A DNA stretch of 64,000 bases. It comes from [Enterobacter] lignolyticus SCF1 (GTDB lineage: Bacteria; Pseudomonadota; Gammaproteobacteria; Enterobacterales; Enterobacteriaceae). The notes below the pieces were generated by a model. The model was not told the origin of the DNA. It made no database searches and saw nothing but the letters and a program-made list of their open reading frames with translations. The stretch spans positions 4,216,001-4,280,000 of the forward strand of contig NC_014618.1 of assembly GCF_000164865.1 (NCBI RefSeq). Reading direction: 5' to 3'. Positions 34,705-43,430 of this stretch are shown piece by piece (positions within the stretch are counted from its first letter, which is position 1; each line of letters opens with the position of its first letter). The position numbers were made by a program, and so were the translations under genes.

Positions 34705-35445
34705 TCAGTAAATCGACACCCGAAAACCGGGGTTCAGGAAGGATTCACGCGGCGTATAGTCAAGGGTTCTTCCCTGCCAGTCGTGAACATGCGCCCCGGC
34801 CGCTACCGCCACGGCATGCCCCGCCGCGGTGTCCCAGACGTTGGTCGGCCCAAAACGCGGGTACAGCTGGGCCTGCCCTTCCGCCACCAGGCAGAACTTC
34901 AGCGATGAGCCTATCGACGTCGTCTGGTGGTCTCCCAGCTGCTGGAGGTACTCTTTAAGCTCGTTATCGGCGTGGGAGCGGCTTATCACCACCAGCGGCG
35001 GGCGGGCGTCGCGCACCCGAATCTGCTTACGTATGCCGCACTCTTCTTTCCACGCTTTGCCCTCATGGGCGCTGTACATCATCTTCATCACCGGCGCATA
35101 CACAACGCCGAGCACCGGTTTTCCCTTATCAATCAGGGCGATATTGACGGTAAATTCGCCATTGCGCTTGATAAACTCTTTTGTCCCGTCCAGGGGGTCC
35201 ACCAGCCAGTACTGCTGCCAGTGCTGACGCACCTCCCAGCCAGGAGGATCCTCTTCGGAAAGCACCGGAATATCCGGCGTCAGCGCCTTTAACCCGGCCA
35301 CAATCACCTTATGCGCGGCGATATCTGCGGCGGTTACCGGAGAATCGTCAGCCTTGCTGGCGACATCCATTGGCGTTGCTCCATCGTAGACCTGCATAAT
35401 GGCATCGCCCGCGCTCCGTGCAAGCTGACATACATGTTCTAGCAT
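34705..35445 (-). CDS. cysQ: 3'(2'),5'-bisphosphate nucleotidase CysQ
   Basis: The 246 residues match E. coli CysQ. The inositol-monophosphatase family metal motif WLVDPLDGTKEFIKRNGEFT and the C-terminal NVWDTAAGHAVAVAAGAHVH are present. It removes adenosine 3',5'-bisphosphate and controls PAPS levels during sulfate assimilation. It is divergent from cpdB across 192 bp and convergent with the frameshifted symporter, 15 bp apart. Confidence 0.96.
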   Translation of the reverse strand: MLEHVCQLARSAGDAIMQVYDGATPMDVASKADDSPVTAADIAAHKVIVAGLKALTPDIPVLSEEDPPGWEVRQHWQQYWLVDPLDGTKEFIKRNGEFTVNIALIDKGKPVLGVVYAPVMKMMYSAHEGKAWKEECGIRKQIRVRDARPPLVVISRSHADNELKEYLQQLGDHQTTSIGSSLKFCLVAEGQAQLYPRFGPTNVWDTAAGHAVAVAAGAHVHDWQGRTLDYTPRESFLNPGFRVSIY

Positions 35446-35637
35446 TCTCCACCTCGCTGTTGATGGCAGTGGCGTTAACTCGTTGTTTTATTTATATCCT
35501 ATCGCGGTCAATTCCGCTATCTGTGAAGCATTAGCGATTTCCCGCCATCAATTTCTGTCATGCTTCACACTTCTGTAAGCAACAGGATGTATACACTTTT
35601 TTCTTTTGTGCACCCGATCGATAAAAGGACGCCTCTG

Positions 35638-37581
35638 ATGATTAAGTTTAGCGCAACGCTCCTGGCCACGCTGATCGCCGCCAGCGTGCAGGCCGCGACG
35701 GTAGATCTCCGCATCATGGAAACCACCGACCTGCATAGCAACATGATGGATTTTGACTATTACAAAGACAGCGCTACGGAAAAATTCGGTCTGGTGCGTA
35801 CCGCCAGCCTGATCAACGCCGCTCGCCAGGAGGTGAAAAACAGCGTGCTGGTGGATAACGGTGACCTGATTCAGGGCAGCCCGCTCGGCGATTATATGGC
35901 GCACAAGGGACTAAAAAAAGGTGAAATCCATCCGGTTTACCAGGCCATGAACACCCTCGACTACGCGGTGGGCAACCTCGGCAACCACGAGTTCAACTAC
36001 GGCCTCGACTTCCTGCGCAAGGCGCTGTCCGGCGCGAAGTTCCCGTACGTCAACGCCAACATCATTGACGCCAGAACCGGCCAGCCGATGTTCACGCCTT
36101 ACCTGATTAAGGAGACCCGGGTCGTCGATCGGCAGGGTCAAACGCAAACGCTGAAGATAGGCTATATCGGCGTGGTGCCGCCGCAGATAATGACCTGGGA
36201 TAAAGCCAATCTGAGCGGCAAAGCGACGGTTAACGACATCACCGAAACCGTCCGTAAGTACGTCCCGCAGATGCGCGAAAAAGGCGCTGACCTGGTGGTG
36301 GTAGTCGCCCACTCCGGGCTTTCCGCCGACCCTTATCAGACGATGGCGGAAAACTCCGTTTATTACCTGAGCCAGGTGCCGGGCGTGGACGCCATCCTGT
36401 TCGGCCATGCGCACGCGGTCTTCCCGGGCAAAGACTTCGCCAGCATCAAGGGGGCTGATATCGAAAAAGGCACCCTCAACGGCGTACCCTCGGTGATGCC
36501 GGGCATGTGGGGCGATCACCTTGGCGTGGTCGACCTGGTGCTGAACGATGACGGCGGCAAATGGCAGGTGGCGCAGTCAAAAGCCGAGGCGCGCCCGATC
36601 TACGATACCGCGGCGAAGAAATCGCTGGCGGCGGAAGATGAGAAGCTGGTGAAGATCCTTAAAACCAGCCATGACGCTACCCGCGCCTTCGTCAGCAAGC
36701 CTGTCGGCAGATCGTCGGATAATATGTACAGCTACCTGGCGCTGGTGCAGGACGACCCGACGGTCCAGGTGGTGAATATGGCGCAGAAAGCCTATGTGGA
36801 GCATTTTATTCAGGGCGATCCGGACCTTGCAAACCTGCCGGTGCTCTCCGCAGCGGCGCCGTTTAAGGTCGGCGGACGTAAGAACGACCCGGCAAGCTAC
36901 GTGGAAGTGGAAAAAGGCCAGCTCACCTTCCGCAATGCCGCCGATCTCTACCTGTATCCGAACACCCTGGTGGTCGTGAAGGCCAGCGGTAAAGAGGTGA
37001 AGGAGTGGCTCGAATGCTCGGCCGGGCAGTTTAACCAGATAGACCCGAACAGCGGTAAGCCGCAGTCGCTGATCAACTGGGACGGTTTCCGGACCTATAA
37101 CTTCGATATTATCGACGGGGTCAATTACCAGATAGACGTCAGCCAGCCTGCCCGCTACGACGGCGAATGCCAGATGGTGAACCCGCAGGCGGAGCGTATT
37201 AAACAGCTGACCTTTAACGGCAAACCTGTCGATCCTCAGGCCACGTTCCTCGTGGCGACCAACAACTACCGCGCCTACGGCGGCAAGTTTGCCGGCACCG
37301 GCGACAGCCATATCGCCTTTGCCTCGCCGGATGAAAACCGTGCGGTGCTGGCGGCGTGGATTGCCGAACAGTCGAAGAAAGCGGGCGCTATCCACCCGGC
37401 GGCGGACAATAACTGGCGCCTGGCACCAATCCACAGCGCCCAGCCGCTGGACGTGCGCTTTGAAACCTCGCCGTCGGCAAAGGCCGCCGCGTTTATTAAA
37501 GAAAAAGCGCAGTATCCGATGAAAAATGTCGGTCAGGACGAGATTGGCTTTGCGGTATATCAGGTGGATTTAAGCAAATAA
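35638..37581 (+). CDS. cpdB: periplasmic 2',3'-cyclic-nucleotide 2'-phosphodiesterase/3'-nucleotidase
   Basis: The start is ATG 35638 (MIKFSATLLATLIAASVQA then ATVDL), giving 647 residues as in E. coli; earlier in-frame starts would hide the signal peptide. Metallophosphoesterase motifs are METTDLHSNMMDFDYYKD, LGNHEFNYG and FGHAHAVFPG; the C-terminal nucleotide-binding domain starts near residue 370. It hydrolyses cyclic and 3' nucleotides in the periplasm for scavenging. Confidence 0.97.
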   Translation: MIKFSATLLATLIAASVQAATVDLRIMETTDLHSNMMDFDYYKDSATEKFGLVRTASLINAARQEVKNSVLVDNGDLIQGSPLGDYMAHKGLKKGEIHPVYQAMNTLDYAVGNLGNHEFNYGLDFLRKALSGAKFPYVNANIIDARTGQPMFTPYLIKETRVVDRQGQTQTLKIGYIGVVPPQIMTWDKANLSGKATVNDITETVRKYVPQMREKGADLVVVVAHSGLSADPYQTMAENSVYYLSQVPGVDAILFGHAHAVFPGKDFASIKGADIEKGTLNGVPSVMPGMWGDHLGVVDLVLNDDGGKWQVAQSKAEARPIYDTAAKKSLAAEDEKLVKILKTSHDATRAFVSKPVGRSSDNMYSYLALVQDDPTVQVVNMAQKAYVEHFIQGDPDLANLPVLSAAAPFKVGGRKNDPASYVEVEKGQLTFRNAADLYLYPNTLVVVKASGKEVKEWLECSAGQFNQIDPNSGKPQSLINWDGFRTYNFDIIDGVNYQIDVSQPARYDGECQMVNPQAERIKQLTFNGKPVDPQATFLVATNNYRAYGGKFAGTGDSHIAFASPDENRAVLAAWIAEQSKKAGAIHPAADNNWRLAPIHSAQPLDVRFETSPSAKAAAFIKEKAQYPMKNVGQDEIGFAVYQVDLSK

Positions 37582-37587
37582 ATGCAG

Positions 37588-37619
37588 GCCGGGGGGCTAT
37601 CGCCTGCCCGGCCCGTTTT
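37588..37619 (+). terminator. probable terminator of cpdB
   Basis: GGCCGGG and CCCGGCC pair across 12 bases, followed by CGTTTTC. It lies between cpdB and convergent ytfH. Confidence 0.6.
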
Positions 37620-37620
37620 C

Positions 37621-38016
37621 TCAGGCCATACTGCCTTCGCGCTGCTCGCGATTCGCCAGCACCTGCGGCAGGTTCAGCTCAATCCAGTCGGCCAGCGCGG
37701 TCACCTTCTCACTCACCTGCTCGCCAAGCGGCGTCAGGCTATACTCCACATGCGGCGGCACCACCGGGTAAGAGACCCGGTCGATAAAGCCATCCTGCTC
37801 CAGCGCCTGCAGCGACTGCGCCAGCATCTTTTCACTGACGCCGCCCATTTTACGCCGCAGATCGCTAAAGCGGTGCGTACCGTCGCGGAGCGCCACGAGG
37901 ATCAGCACGCCCCAGCGGCTGGTCACATGCTTCAGCACGTCCCGCGAGGGGCACTGTTCGGCGAACAGGTTGCCGTCGCGCATCTGTTCGCTCAGGGTCG
38001 GATTGGCCATACTCAT
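37621..38016 (-). CDS. ytfH: HxlR-family transcription regulator YtfH
   Basis: The 131 residues have one winged-helix domain (VLKHVTSRWGVLILVALRDG, SEKMLAQSLQALEQDGFIDR, PPHVEYSLTPLGEQVSEKV) and a Cys at about residue 22 (FAEQCPSRDVL), the redox-sensing position of HxlR/QorR-type regulators. It is divergent from qorB with an operator-like repeat between them, so it probably represses qorB and itself in response to electrophiles or oxidants. Confidence 0.92.
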   Translation of the reverse strand: MSMANPTLSEQMRDGNLFAEQCPSRDVLKHVTSRWGVLILVALRDGTHRFSDLRRKMGGVSEKMLAQSLQALEQDGFIDRVSYPVVPPHVEYSLTPLGEQVSEKVTALADWIELNLPQVLANREQREGSMA

Positions 38017-38034
38017 ACTTACCTTTTTGTACGT

Positions 38035-38051
38035 ACTTACTAAAAGTTAGT
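38035..38051. promoter_or_regulatory. operator-like inverted repeat between ytfH and qorB
   Basis: ACTTACT, AAA, AGTTAGT forms a 7-3-7 inverted repeat with one mismatch, in the 84-bp divergent gap. GTACGTAC lies directly beside it (38029-38036). Likely YtfH site. Confidence 0.5.
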
Positions 38052-38100
38052 TAAGGTGATAGCGTAGCACAACATCAGACAAACACGAAGGAGTCATCCC

Positions 38101-38949
38101 ATGATCGCGATTACCGGCGCTACCGGCCAGCTTGGCCAGCTCGTCATTCACCACCTGCTGAAAACCCATCCGGCGAAGACTATCGTCGCCATTGTCCGCA
38201 ATCCGGCGAAAGCCCAGGCGCTTAGCGAACAGGGCGTTCAGGTTCGCCAGGCCGACTATCGCGATGAGGCGGCGCTGACCGCGGCGCTCGGCGGCGTGGA
38301 TAAACTCCTGCTCATCTCTTCAAGCGAGGTCGGGCAGCGCGCGGCGCAGCACCGCAACGTCATCAATGCGGCGAAAGCGGCAGGCGTCAAATTCATCGCC
38401 TATACCAGCCTGCTGCATGCGGATACCTCCCCGCTTGGTCTGCACGTCGAGCACGTGGAAACGGAAAAAATGCTGGCGGCATCCGGTATCGCCCATGCGC
38501 TGCTGCGCAACGGCTGGTACACCGAAAACTACCTCGCCAGCGCGCCGTCGGCCATTGAACACGGCGTGTTTATCGGCGCGGCGAAGGACGGGAAAATCGC
38601 CTCGGCGACCCGCGATGACTATGCGCAAGCCGCGGCGCGGGTGGTGGGCGAAGAGGGTCACGCCGGTAAGGTGTATGAGCTGGCGGGCGATCGCGGCTGG
38701 ACGCTCAGCGAGCTGGCGGCGGAGCTCAGCAAACAAAGCGGTAAGCCGGTGGTCTATCAGAACCTGAGCGAAGCGGATTTTGCCGCCGCCCTGAAGGGCG
38801 TGGGCCTGCCCGCCGGGCTTGCCGATATGCTGGCGGATTCCGATACCGGCGCCGCCAAAGGCGGGCTGTTCGACGACAGCCATACCCTGAGCGCCCTGAT
38901 TGGCCGCCCAACCACCGCGCTTGCCGACAGCGTCCGCACCATTCTGTAA
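38101..38949 (+). CDS. qorB: NAD(P)H:quinone oxidoreductase QorB (YtfG)
   Basis: The 282 residues form an NmrA-like Rossmann protein with the nucleotide loop ITGATGQLGQLVIHHLL near the N-terminus, followed by NAAKAAGVKFIAYTSLLHAD. It matches E. coli YtfG, an NADPH-dependent quinone reductase in the cytoplasm. SD AAGGAG precedes ATG 38101. Regulation by YtfH is likely. Confidence 0.95.
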   Translation: MIAITGATGQLGQLVIHHLLKTHPAKTIVAIVRNPAKAQALSEQGVQVRQADYRDEAALTAALGGVDKLLLISSSEVGQRAAQHRNVINAAKAAGVKFIAYTSLLHADTSPLGLHVEHVETEKMLAASGIAHALLRNGWYTENYLASAPSAIEHGVFIGAAKDGKIASATRDDYAQAAARVVGEEGHAGKVYELAGDRGWTLSELAAELSKQSGKPVVYQNLSEADFAAALKGVGLPAGLADMLADSDTGAAKGGLFDDSHTLSALIGRPTTALADSVRTIL

Positions 38950-39017
38950 CGGTTATTTTTGTGGCGGACCCGCGGGTCATCTTCGATAATGTGAAGGCTA
39001 CCCGCGGGAGGTGACCG

Positions 39018-39842
39018 GTGCAGGGCGTTCCAGAGCAGTTTATTGACGAAAGAGATTGCGCAAGCTTCCGCCATCTGGAGCATCTGCCGGGGGTGGAGCT
39101 TTATCACGCCCATATTTCCCGTTACGCCTTTGAACCGCACACCCACGAGGCGTTCGGCATCGGCGCGATTGAGCTTGGCGCCGAGCGCTTTCGCTATCGC
39201 GGCACGCAGTACGTCGCCCCGGCCTGCTCGGTCATCACCATGAACCCCGACGAACTTCATACCGGCGAGGCGGAGACCGCTGACGGCTGGCGCTACCGCA
39301 TGGTTTATCTGGAGCCTGACCTCCTCGAAGAGGTGACGGGCACCCGCCACTGGTGGTTCAGCGACGTCATGCGCCGGGACGCGGCGCGCAGCGGGCAGCT
39401 TTGCCAGCTGATCTACGGGCTATGGAATACCGACGACCCGCTGGCGCAGAAAGGGCTGCTGCTGGATCTTATCGACACCTTTCGTCCGTTCGCCCGCCAT
39501 GCTCAGCAGCGCGCTGAAGCCGCACACCGCTTTGCGCGCGTGCGGGACTATCTGCACGATAACTATATGCGCGCGCTAACCCTCGACGAGCTGGCGGGCG
39601 TGGCGTCGCTCAGCCCCTGGCATTTTCAGCGCCAGTTTAAGGCCCAGTACCACGCCACGCCGCACCAGATGCTGATGGCGATTCGTCTGTGGCGCGCCAA
39701 AGCGTTCCTCACCCGCGGTATGCCCGCCGCCGAAGTCGCTGCGGCTACCGGCCTGGTCGATCAGTCCCACCTGACCCGCGCCTTCACCCGCCGCTACGGC
39801 ATTACCCCGGTACGCTATCAAAAACAGGTTGTCCGGCGCTAA
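39018..39842 (+). CDS. AraC-family transcription regulator
   Basis: The start is GTG 39018 with GGGAGG six bases upstream; 274 residues. The N-terminal cupin-like domain (about 1-150) has His-rich RYAFEPHTHEAFGIGAIELG. The C-terminal double HTH (about 175-272) reads LTLDELAGVASLSPWHFQRQ and AEVAAATGLVDQSHLTRAFT, ending YGITPVRYQKQ. It sits between qorB and ytfF, where E. coli has no gene. The next gene, ytfF, is an EamA exporter 73 bp downstream in the same direction, so it may control that exporter. Confidence 0.9.
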   Translation: MQGVPEQFIDERDCASFRHLEHLPGVELYHAHISRYAFEPHTHEAFGIGAIELGAERFRYRGTQYVAPACSVITMNPDELHTGEAETADGWRYRMVYLEPDLLEEVTGTRHWWFSDVMRRDAARSGQLCQLIYGLWNTDDPLAQKGLLLDLIDTFRPFARHAQQRAEAAHRFARVRDYLHDNYMRALTLDELAGVASLSPWHFQRQFKAQYHATPHQMLMAIRLWRAKAFLTRGMPAAEVAAATGLVDQSHLTRAFTRRYGITPVRYQKQVVRR

Positions 39843-39915
39843 TGCGCAATCTCGTACAATACGCCGCGTGGACCCGCTTTCTACACTGCGTCCGTTTAAC
39901 AACGAGGGGCGGAAA

Positions 39916-40890
39916 ATGATGAGCGGCGTGCTGTATGCCCTGATGGCGGGGTTGATGTGGGGGTTAATTTTTGTCGGGCCGCTGATCGTGCCGGAATACC
40001 CGGCCGTATTGCAGTCGATGGGGCGCTACCTGGCGCTGGGTCTGATTGCGCTGCCGCTGGCATGGTTTGGCCGCGCGCGCCTTAAACAGCTGCGCGGACG
40101 CGACTGGCGCACGGCGCTGTCGCTGACCCTGGCGGGCAACCTTATCTACTACGTGTGCCTCGCCAGCGCTATCCAGCGGTCGGGAGCGCCGGTATCGACG
40201 ATGATCATCGGCACGCTGCCGGTGGTGATCCCCGTTTTCGCCAACCTGCTCTACAGCCAGCGCGACGGCAAGCTGCCGTGGTCGCGCATGGCGCCCGCGC
40301 TGGCATGTATCGCGGCTGGACTGCTGTGCGTCAATATCGCCGAACTGCGTCACGGGCTGCCGGGATTCAGCGGGTGGCGCTACGGCAGCGGCATCGGGCT
40401 GGCGCTGGTTTCGGTGGCCTGCTGGGCCTGGTATGCGCTGCGCAATGCGCGCTGGCTGCGGGAAAACCCGGACAAACATCCAATGGTATGGGCGACCGCC
40501 CAGGCGCTGGTGACGCTACCGGTTTCTCTGCTCGGCTATATCGCCGCCTGCCTGTGGATCGGCGCCCGCGACGTCGTATTTCCTTTGCCCTTCGGCCCGC
40601 GCCCTGAGGTGTTTATCACGCTGATGCTCACGATCGCCGTGTGCTGCTCATGGGTCGGCACGCTGTGCTGGAACATCGCCAGCCAGCGCCTGCCGACGGT
40701 CATTGTCGGTCCGCTTATCGTTTTCGAAACGCTGGCGGGGCTGCTTTACACCTTCCTGCTGCGCCAGAACCTGCCGCCGCTGCTGACCCTCAGCGGGATT
40801 GCGCTGCTGGTCGCGGGCGTCGTCATGGCGGTTCGCGCCAAACCGCAGCCGACTCGCCTGCAGGCGCTGGAGCGCGATACGGCAAAATAA
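39916..40890 (+). CDS. ytfF: EamA/DMT-family transporter YtfF
   Basis: The start is ATG 39916 (MMSGVLYALMAGLMWGLIFV) with GAGGGG six bases upstream; 324 residues with about ten membrane segments and two EamA halves. It aligns with E. coli YtfF over the full length. Substrate unknown; the family exports metabolites. An earlier in-frame GTG at 39829 would overlap the AraC gene. Confidence 0.92.
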   Translation: MMSGVLYALMAGLMWGLIFVGPLIVPEYPAVLQSMGRYLALGLIALPLAWFGRARLKQLRGRDWRTALSLTLAGNLIYYVCLASAIQRSGAPVSTMIIGTLPVVIPVFANLLYSQRDGKLPWSRMAPALACIAAGLLCVNIAELRHGLPGFSGWRYGSGIGLALVSVACWAWYALRNARWLRENPDKHPMVWATAQALVTLPVSLLGYIAACLWIGARDVVFPLPFGPRPEVFITLMLTIAVCCSWVGTLCWNIASQRLPTVIVGPLIVFETLAGLLYTFLLRQNLPPLLTLSGIALLVAGVVMAVRAKPQPTRLQALERDTAK

Positions 40891-40927
40891 AACGCCTGAT
40901 ATCCGAAAGGGGTATTCCTTTACCTTA

Positions 40928-40950
40928 AAGATGCATTTAAAATGCATCTT
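40928..40950. promoter_or_regulatory. perfect NsrR operator upstream of ytfE
   Basis: Half-sites AAGATGCATTT and AAATGCATCTT are separated by one A, a perfect 11-1-11 palindrome that fits the NsrR consensus. A -10-like TATATT follows at 40950-40955, so bound NsrR would block the promoter. nsrR itself is at 61702-62127. Confidence 0.93.
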
Positions 40951-40976
40951 ATATTCTTACTGATGAGGTAACTGCG

Positions 40977-41639
40977 ATGGCCTACCGTGATCAACCCCTG
41001 GGCGAACTGGCGCTCTCTATCCCCCGCGCCTCTGCGCTGTTTCGTAAATACGATATGGACTACTGCTGCGGCGGTAAGCAGACGCTGGAGCGCGCGGCGG
41101 CGCGTAAAGAGCTGGACGTCGCGGTGATTGAAGCTGAGCTAGCGCAGCTTGCTGAGCAGCCGGTAGAGAAAGAGTGGCGCACAACGCCGCTGGCGGAAAT
41201 TATCGACCACATCGTGGTGCGCTACCATGACCGCCACCGCGAGCAGCTGCCGGAGCTCGTGCTGCAGGCAACGAAGGTCGAACGCGTTCACGCGGATAAA
41301 CCGAACGTGCCGAAAGGGCTGACCAAGTATCTGACGATGCTGAACCAGGAGCTCTCCAGCCACATGATGAAAGAAGAGCAGATCCTCTTTCCAATGATCA
41401 AGCAGGGGATGGGCAGCCAGGCCATGGGGCCTATCAGCGTGATGGAAAGCGAGCATGACGAGGCGGGCGAGCTGCTGGAGGTCATTAAGCACATCACTAA
41501 CGGCGTAACGCCGCCGCCGGAGGCCTGTACCACCTGGAAAGCGATGTATAACGGCATTAACGAGCTGATTGACGACCTGATGGAACACATCAGCCTGGAG
41601 AACAACGTTCTGTTCCCGCGTGCATTAGCCGGGGAATAA
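40977..41639 (+). CDS. ytfE: iron-sulfur cluster repair protein YtfE (RIC)
   Basis: The 220 residues have the N-terminal Cys pair MDYCCGGKQTLE (Cys30, Cys31) and the di-iron hemerythrin-like bundle with ligands in VRYHDRHREQ (His84), SSHMMKEEQILFP, ESEHDEAGE and EHISLENNVLFP. It is nearly identical to E. coli YtfE. It repairs nitrosative damage to iron-sulfur clusters and handles NO. Controlled by NsrR through the upstream palindrome. Confidence 0.97.
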   Translation: MAYRDQPLGELALSIPRASALFRKYDMDYCCGGKQTLERAAARKELDVAVIEAELAQLAEQPVEKEWRTTPLAEIIDHIVVRYHDRHREQLPELVLQATKVERVHADKPNVPKGLTKYLTMLNQELSSHMMKEEQILFPMIKQGMGSQAMGPISVMESEHDEAGELLEVIKHITNGVTPPPEACTTWKAMYNGINELIDDLMEHISLENNVLFPRALAGE

Positions 41640-41643
41640 CGAA

Positions 41644-41710
41644 CGCCCGGTGGCGCTACGCTTACCGGGCCTACAGTCCGTAGGCCGGATAAGCGCAGCG
41701 CCATCCGGCA
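41644..41710. repeat. REP pair (BIME-like) between ytfE and cycA
   Basis: Two inverted REP-like units (GCCCGGTGGCGCTACGCTTA then CCGGGCCTACA, and GTAGGCCGGATAAGCGCAGC then GCCATCCGGCA) fill the gap between convergent genes. Confidence 0.85.
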
Positions 41711-41716
41711 AGCCGG

Positions 41717-43126
41717 TTAGCGCATACCGGCCATGCGTTTCTTACCGATAAACAGCCAGCCCAGCCCCAACGCGACGAACCACAGCGGCGTAACGATCAG
41801 CGCCTGGCGGGTATCGTCCTCCAGCGTCAGCAGCACCAGCACGAACACAAAGAACGCCATGCAGACCCAGCACATCAGCTTGCCCCACGGCATCTTATAG
41901 ACGGATTTCTCATGCAGGTGCGGACGGTTTTTGCGATACGCCAGGTAGGAGCACAGAATAATCGTCCAGACGAACATGAACAGGATTGCCGATACGGTGG
42001 TGATCATGGTGAACGCGCCGATAACGCTCGGGTTCACGTAGAGCATCACCACGCCGCCGAGCAGGCAGATACAGGAGAAGGTCAGCCCTTTCGCCGGTAC
42101 CGCGCGCTTAGACAGCTTCGCGAACGCCCTCGGCGCTACGCCTTCCTGCGCCAGACCGAACAGCATACGGCTGGTGGAGAACACGCCGCTGTTGGCCGAA
42201 GAGGCCGCCGACGTCAGCACCACGAAGTTAATCAGGCTGGCGGCCGCCGGCAGGCCGACCAGAACGAACAGCTCAACGAACGGGCTCTTCGTCGGTACGA
42301 CCGAGTTCCACGGCGTTACGGACATAATCACGATCAGCGCGAAAACGTAGAACATGATGATACGAATCGGGATCGAGTTGATAGCGCGCGGCAGCGACTT
42401 CTCCGGATCTTTGGTTTCCGCCGCCGTGGTGCCGACCAGCTCAATGCCCACAAAGGCGAAGACCGCTATCTGGAAGCCGGCAAAGAAGCCGCTGAGGCCT
42501 TTCGGGAACCAGCCGCCGTCGTTCCACAGATGGGTGAACGAGGCTTCAACGCCGGTTGGCGATTTAAAGTGCATCAGCACCATCACCAGGCCGACGACGA
42601 TCAGGCCAACGATGGCGACGATTTTGATCATCGCAAACCAGAACTCCATCTCACCAAACATTTTCACGGTGGCGAGGTTCAGGCTCAGCAGCAGAACGAC
42701 CACCGTCAGCGAGGCGACCCAGTCGGACAGGCCGGGGAACCAGAACTGCGCATAGGCGGTAATGGCGACCACGTCGGCCATGCCGGTCACCACCCAGCAG
42801 AACCAGTAGGTCCAGCCGGTAAAATAGCCCGCCCACGGGCCTAACAGATCGGAGGCGAAGTCGCTAAATGACTTATATTCGAGGTTTGAGAGCAGCAATT
42901 CGCCCATTGCGCGCATCACGAAAAAGAGCATAAAGCCGATGATCATATAGACGAAAATGATCGACGGCCCGGCAAGGCTGATGGTTTTGCCCGAGCCCAT
43001 AAACAGCCCGGTACCGATCGCGCCCCCAATGGCAATAAGCTGAATATGGCGGTTAGTGAGGTTTCGCCGTAGCGAATGTTCGGTCGTTACCTCTTCTGCG
43101 GCAGCGACTTTGACCTGATCTACCAT
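41717..43126 (-). CDS. cycA: D-serine/D-alanine/glycine:proton symporter CycA
   Basis: The start is ATG 43126 (MVDQVKVAAAEEVTTEHSLR) with AGGAAG upstream; 469 residues, 12 membrane segments, amino-acid permease (APC) family signature IQLIAIGGAIGTGLFMGSGK. It matches E. coli CycA, the inner-membrane importer of glycine, D-alanine and D-serine, also the route for D-cycloserine. In E. coli GcvB sRNA represses it at the ribosome site. Confidence 0.96.
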   Translation of the reverse strand: MVDQVKVAAAEEVTTEHSLRRNLTNRHIQLIAIGGAIGTGLFMGSGKTISLAGPSIIFVYMIIGFMLFFVMRAMGELLLSNLEYKSFSDFASDLLGPWAGYFTGWTYWFCWVVTGMADVVAITAYAQFWFPGLSDWVASLTVVVLLLSLNLATVKMFGEMEFWFAMIKIVAIVGLIVVGLVMVLMHFKSPTGVEASFTHLWNDGGWFPKGLSGFFAGFQIAVFAFVGIELVGTTAAETKDPEKSLPRAINSIPIRIIMFYVFALIVIMSVTPWNSVVPTKSPFVELFVLVGLPAAASLINFVVLTSAASSANSGVFSTSRMLFGLAQEGVAPRAFAKLSKRAVPAKGLTFSCICLLGGVVMLYVNPSVIGAFTMITTVSAILFMFVWTIILCSYLAYRKNRPHLHEKSVYKMPWGKLMCWVCMAFFVFVLVLLTLEDDTRQALIVTPLWFVALGLGWLFIGKKRMAGMR

Positions 43127-43430
43127 GTGATTTCTTCCTGTTGTTCCTGTTGCGTTGTGTTGTGCAGGCTCTACGGCCTTTTTGTCATGATCCTTGTACA
43201 AGGATGCATCGATATTAGGTAAGAATCGGCGGGATGAATACTATGAAATGAATATAATGTTAATTTATTGTTTAAAGTGAGTGTTATATCACTCTGATAA
43301 CGCGAATCAGTTCACAAAAATACACTGACCGCGCACTTTTGCAAGATAAAATAGCAATTGTTGTAAAAAGTAAGGGTTTTACGCTGTTTTTTTTCATCCT
43401 CTCCCGTCTCCGGGAGAGGAATCAGCCAAA
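43127..43430. other. cycA-fklB intergenic region
   Basis: This 304-bp gap holds no gene that I can see. It contains a perfect 16-bp palindrome ATCCTTGTACAAGGAT (43190-43205) in the likely cycA leader, an AT-rich promoter zone (about 43240-43380) and a GC-rich palindrome CCTCTCCC/GGGAGAGG (43398-43419) next to the fklB stop. That hairpin lacks a T-run on the fklB strand. Confidence 0.6.

Noticed and set aside
43398..43419. Hairpin after fklB as a terminator
   Set aside because: The stem is strong, but no T-run follows on the fklB strand; treated as an intergenic palindrome.
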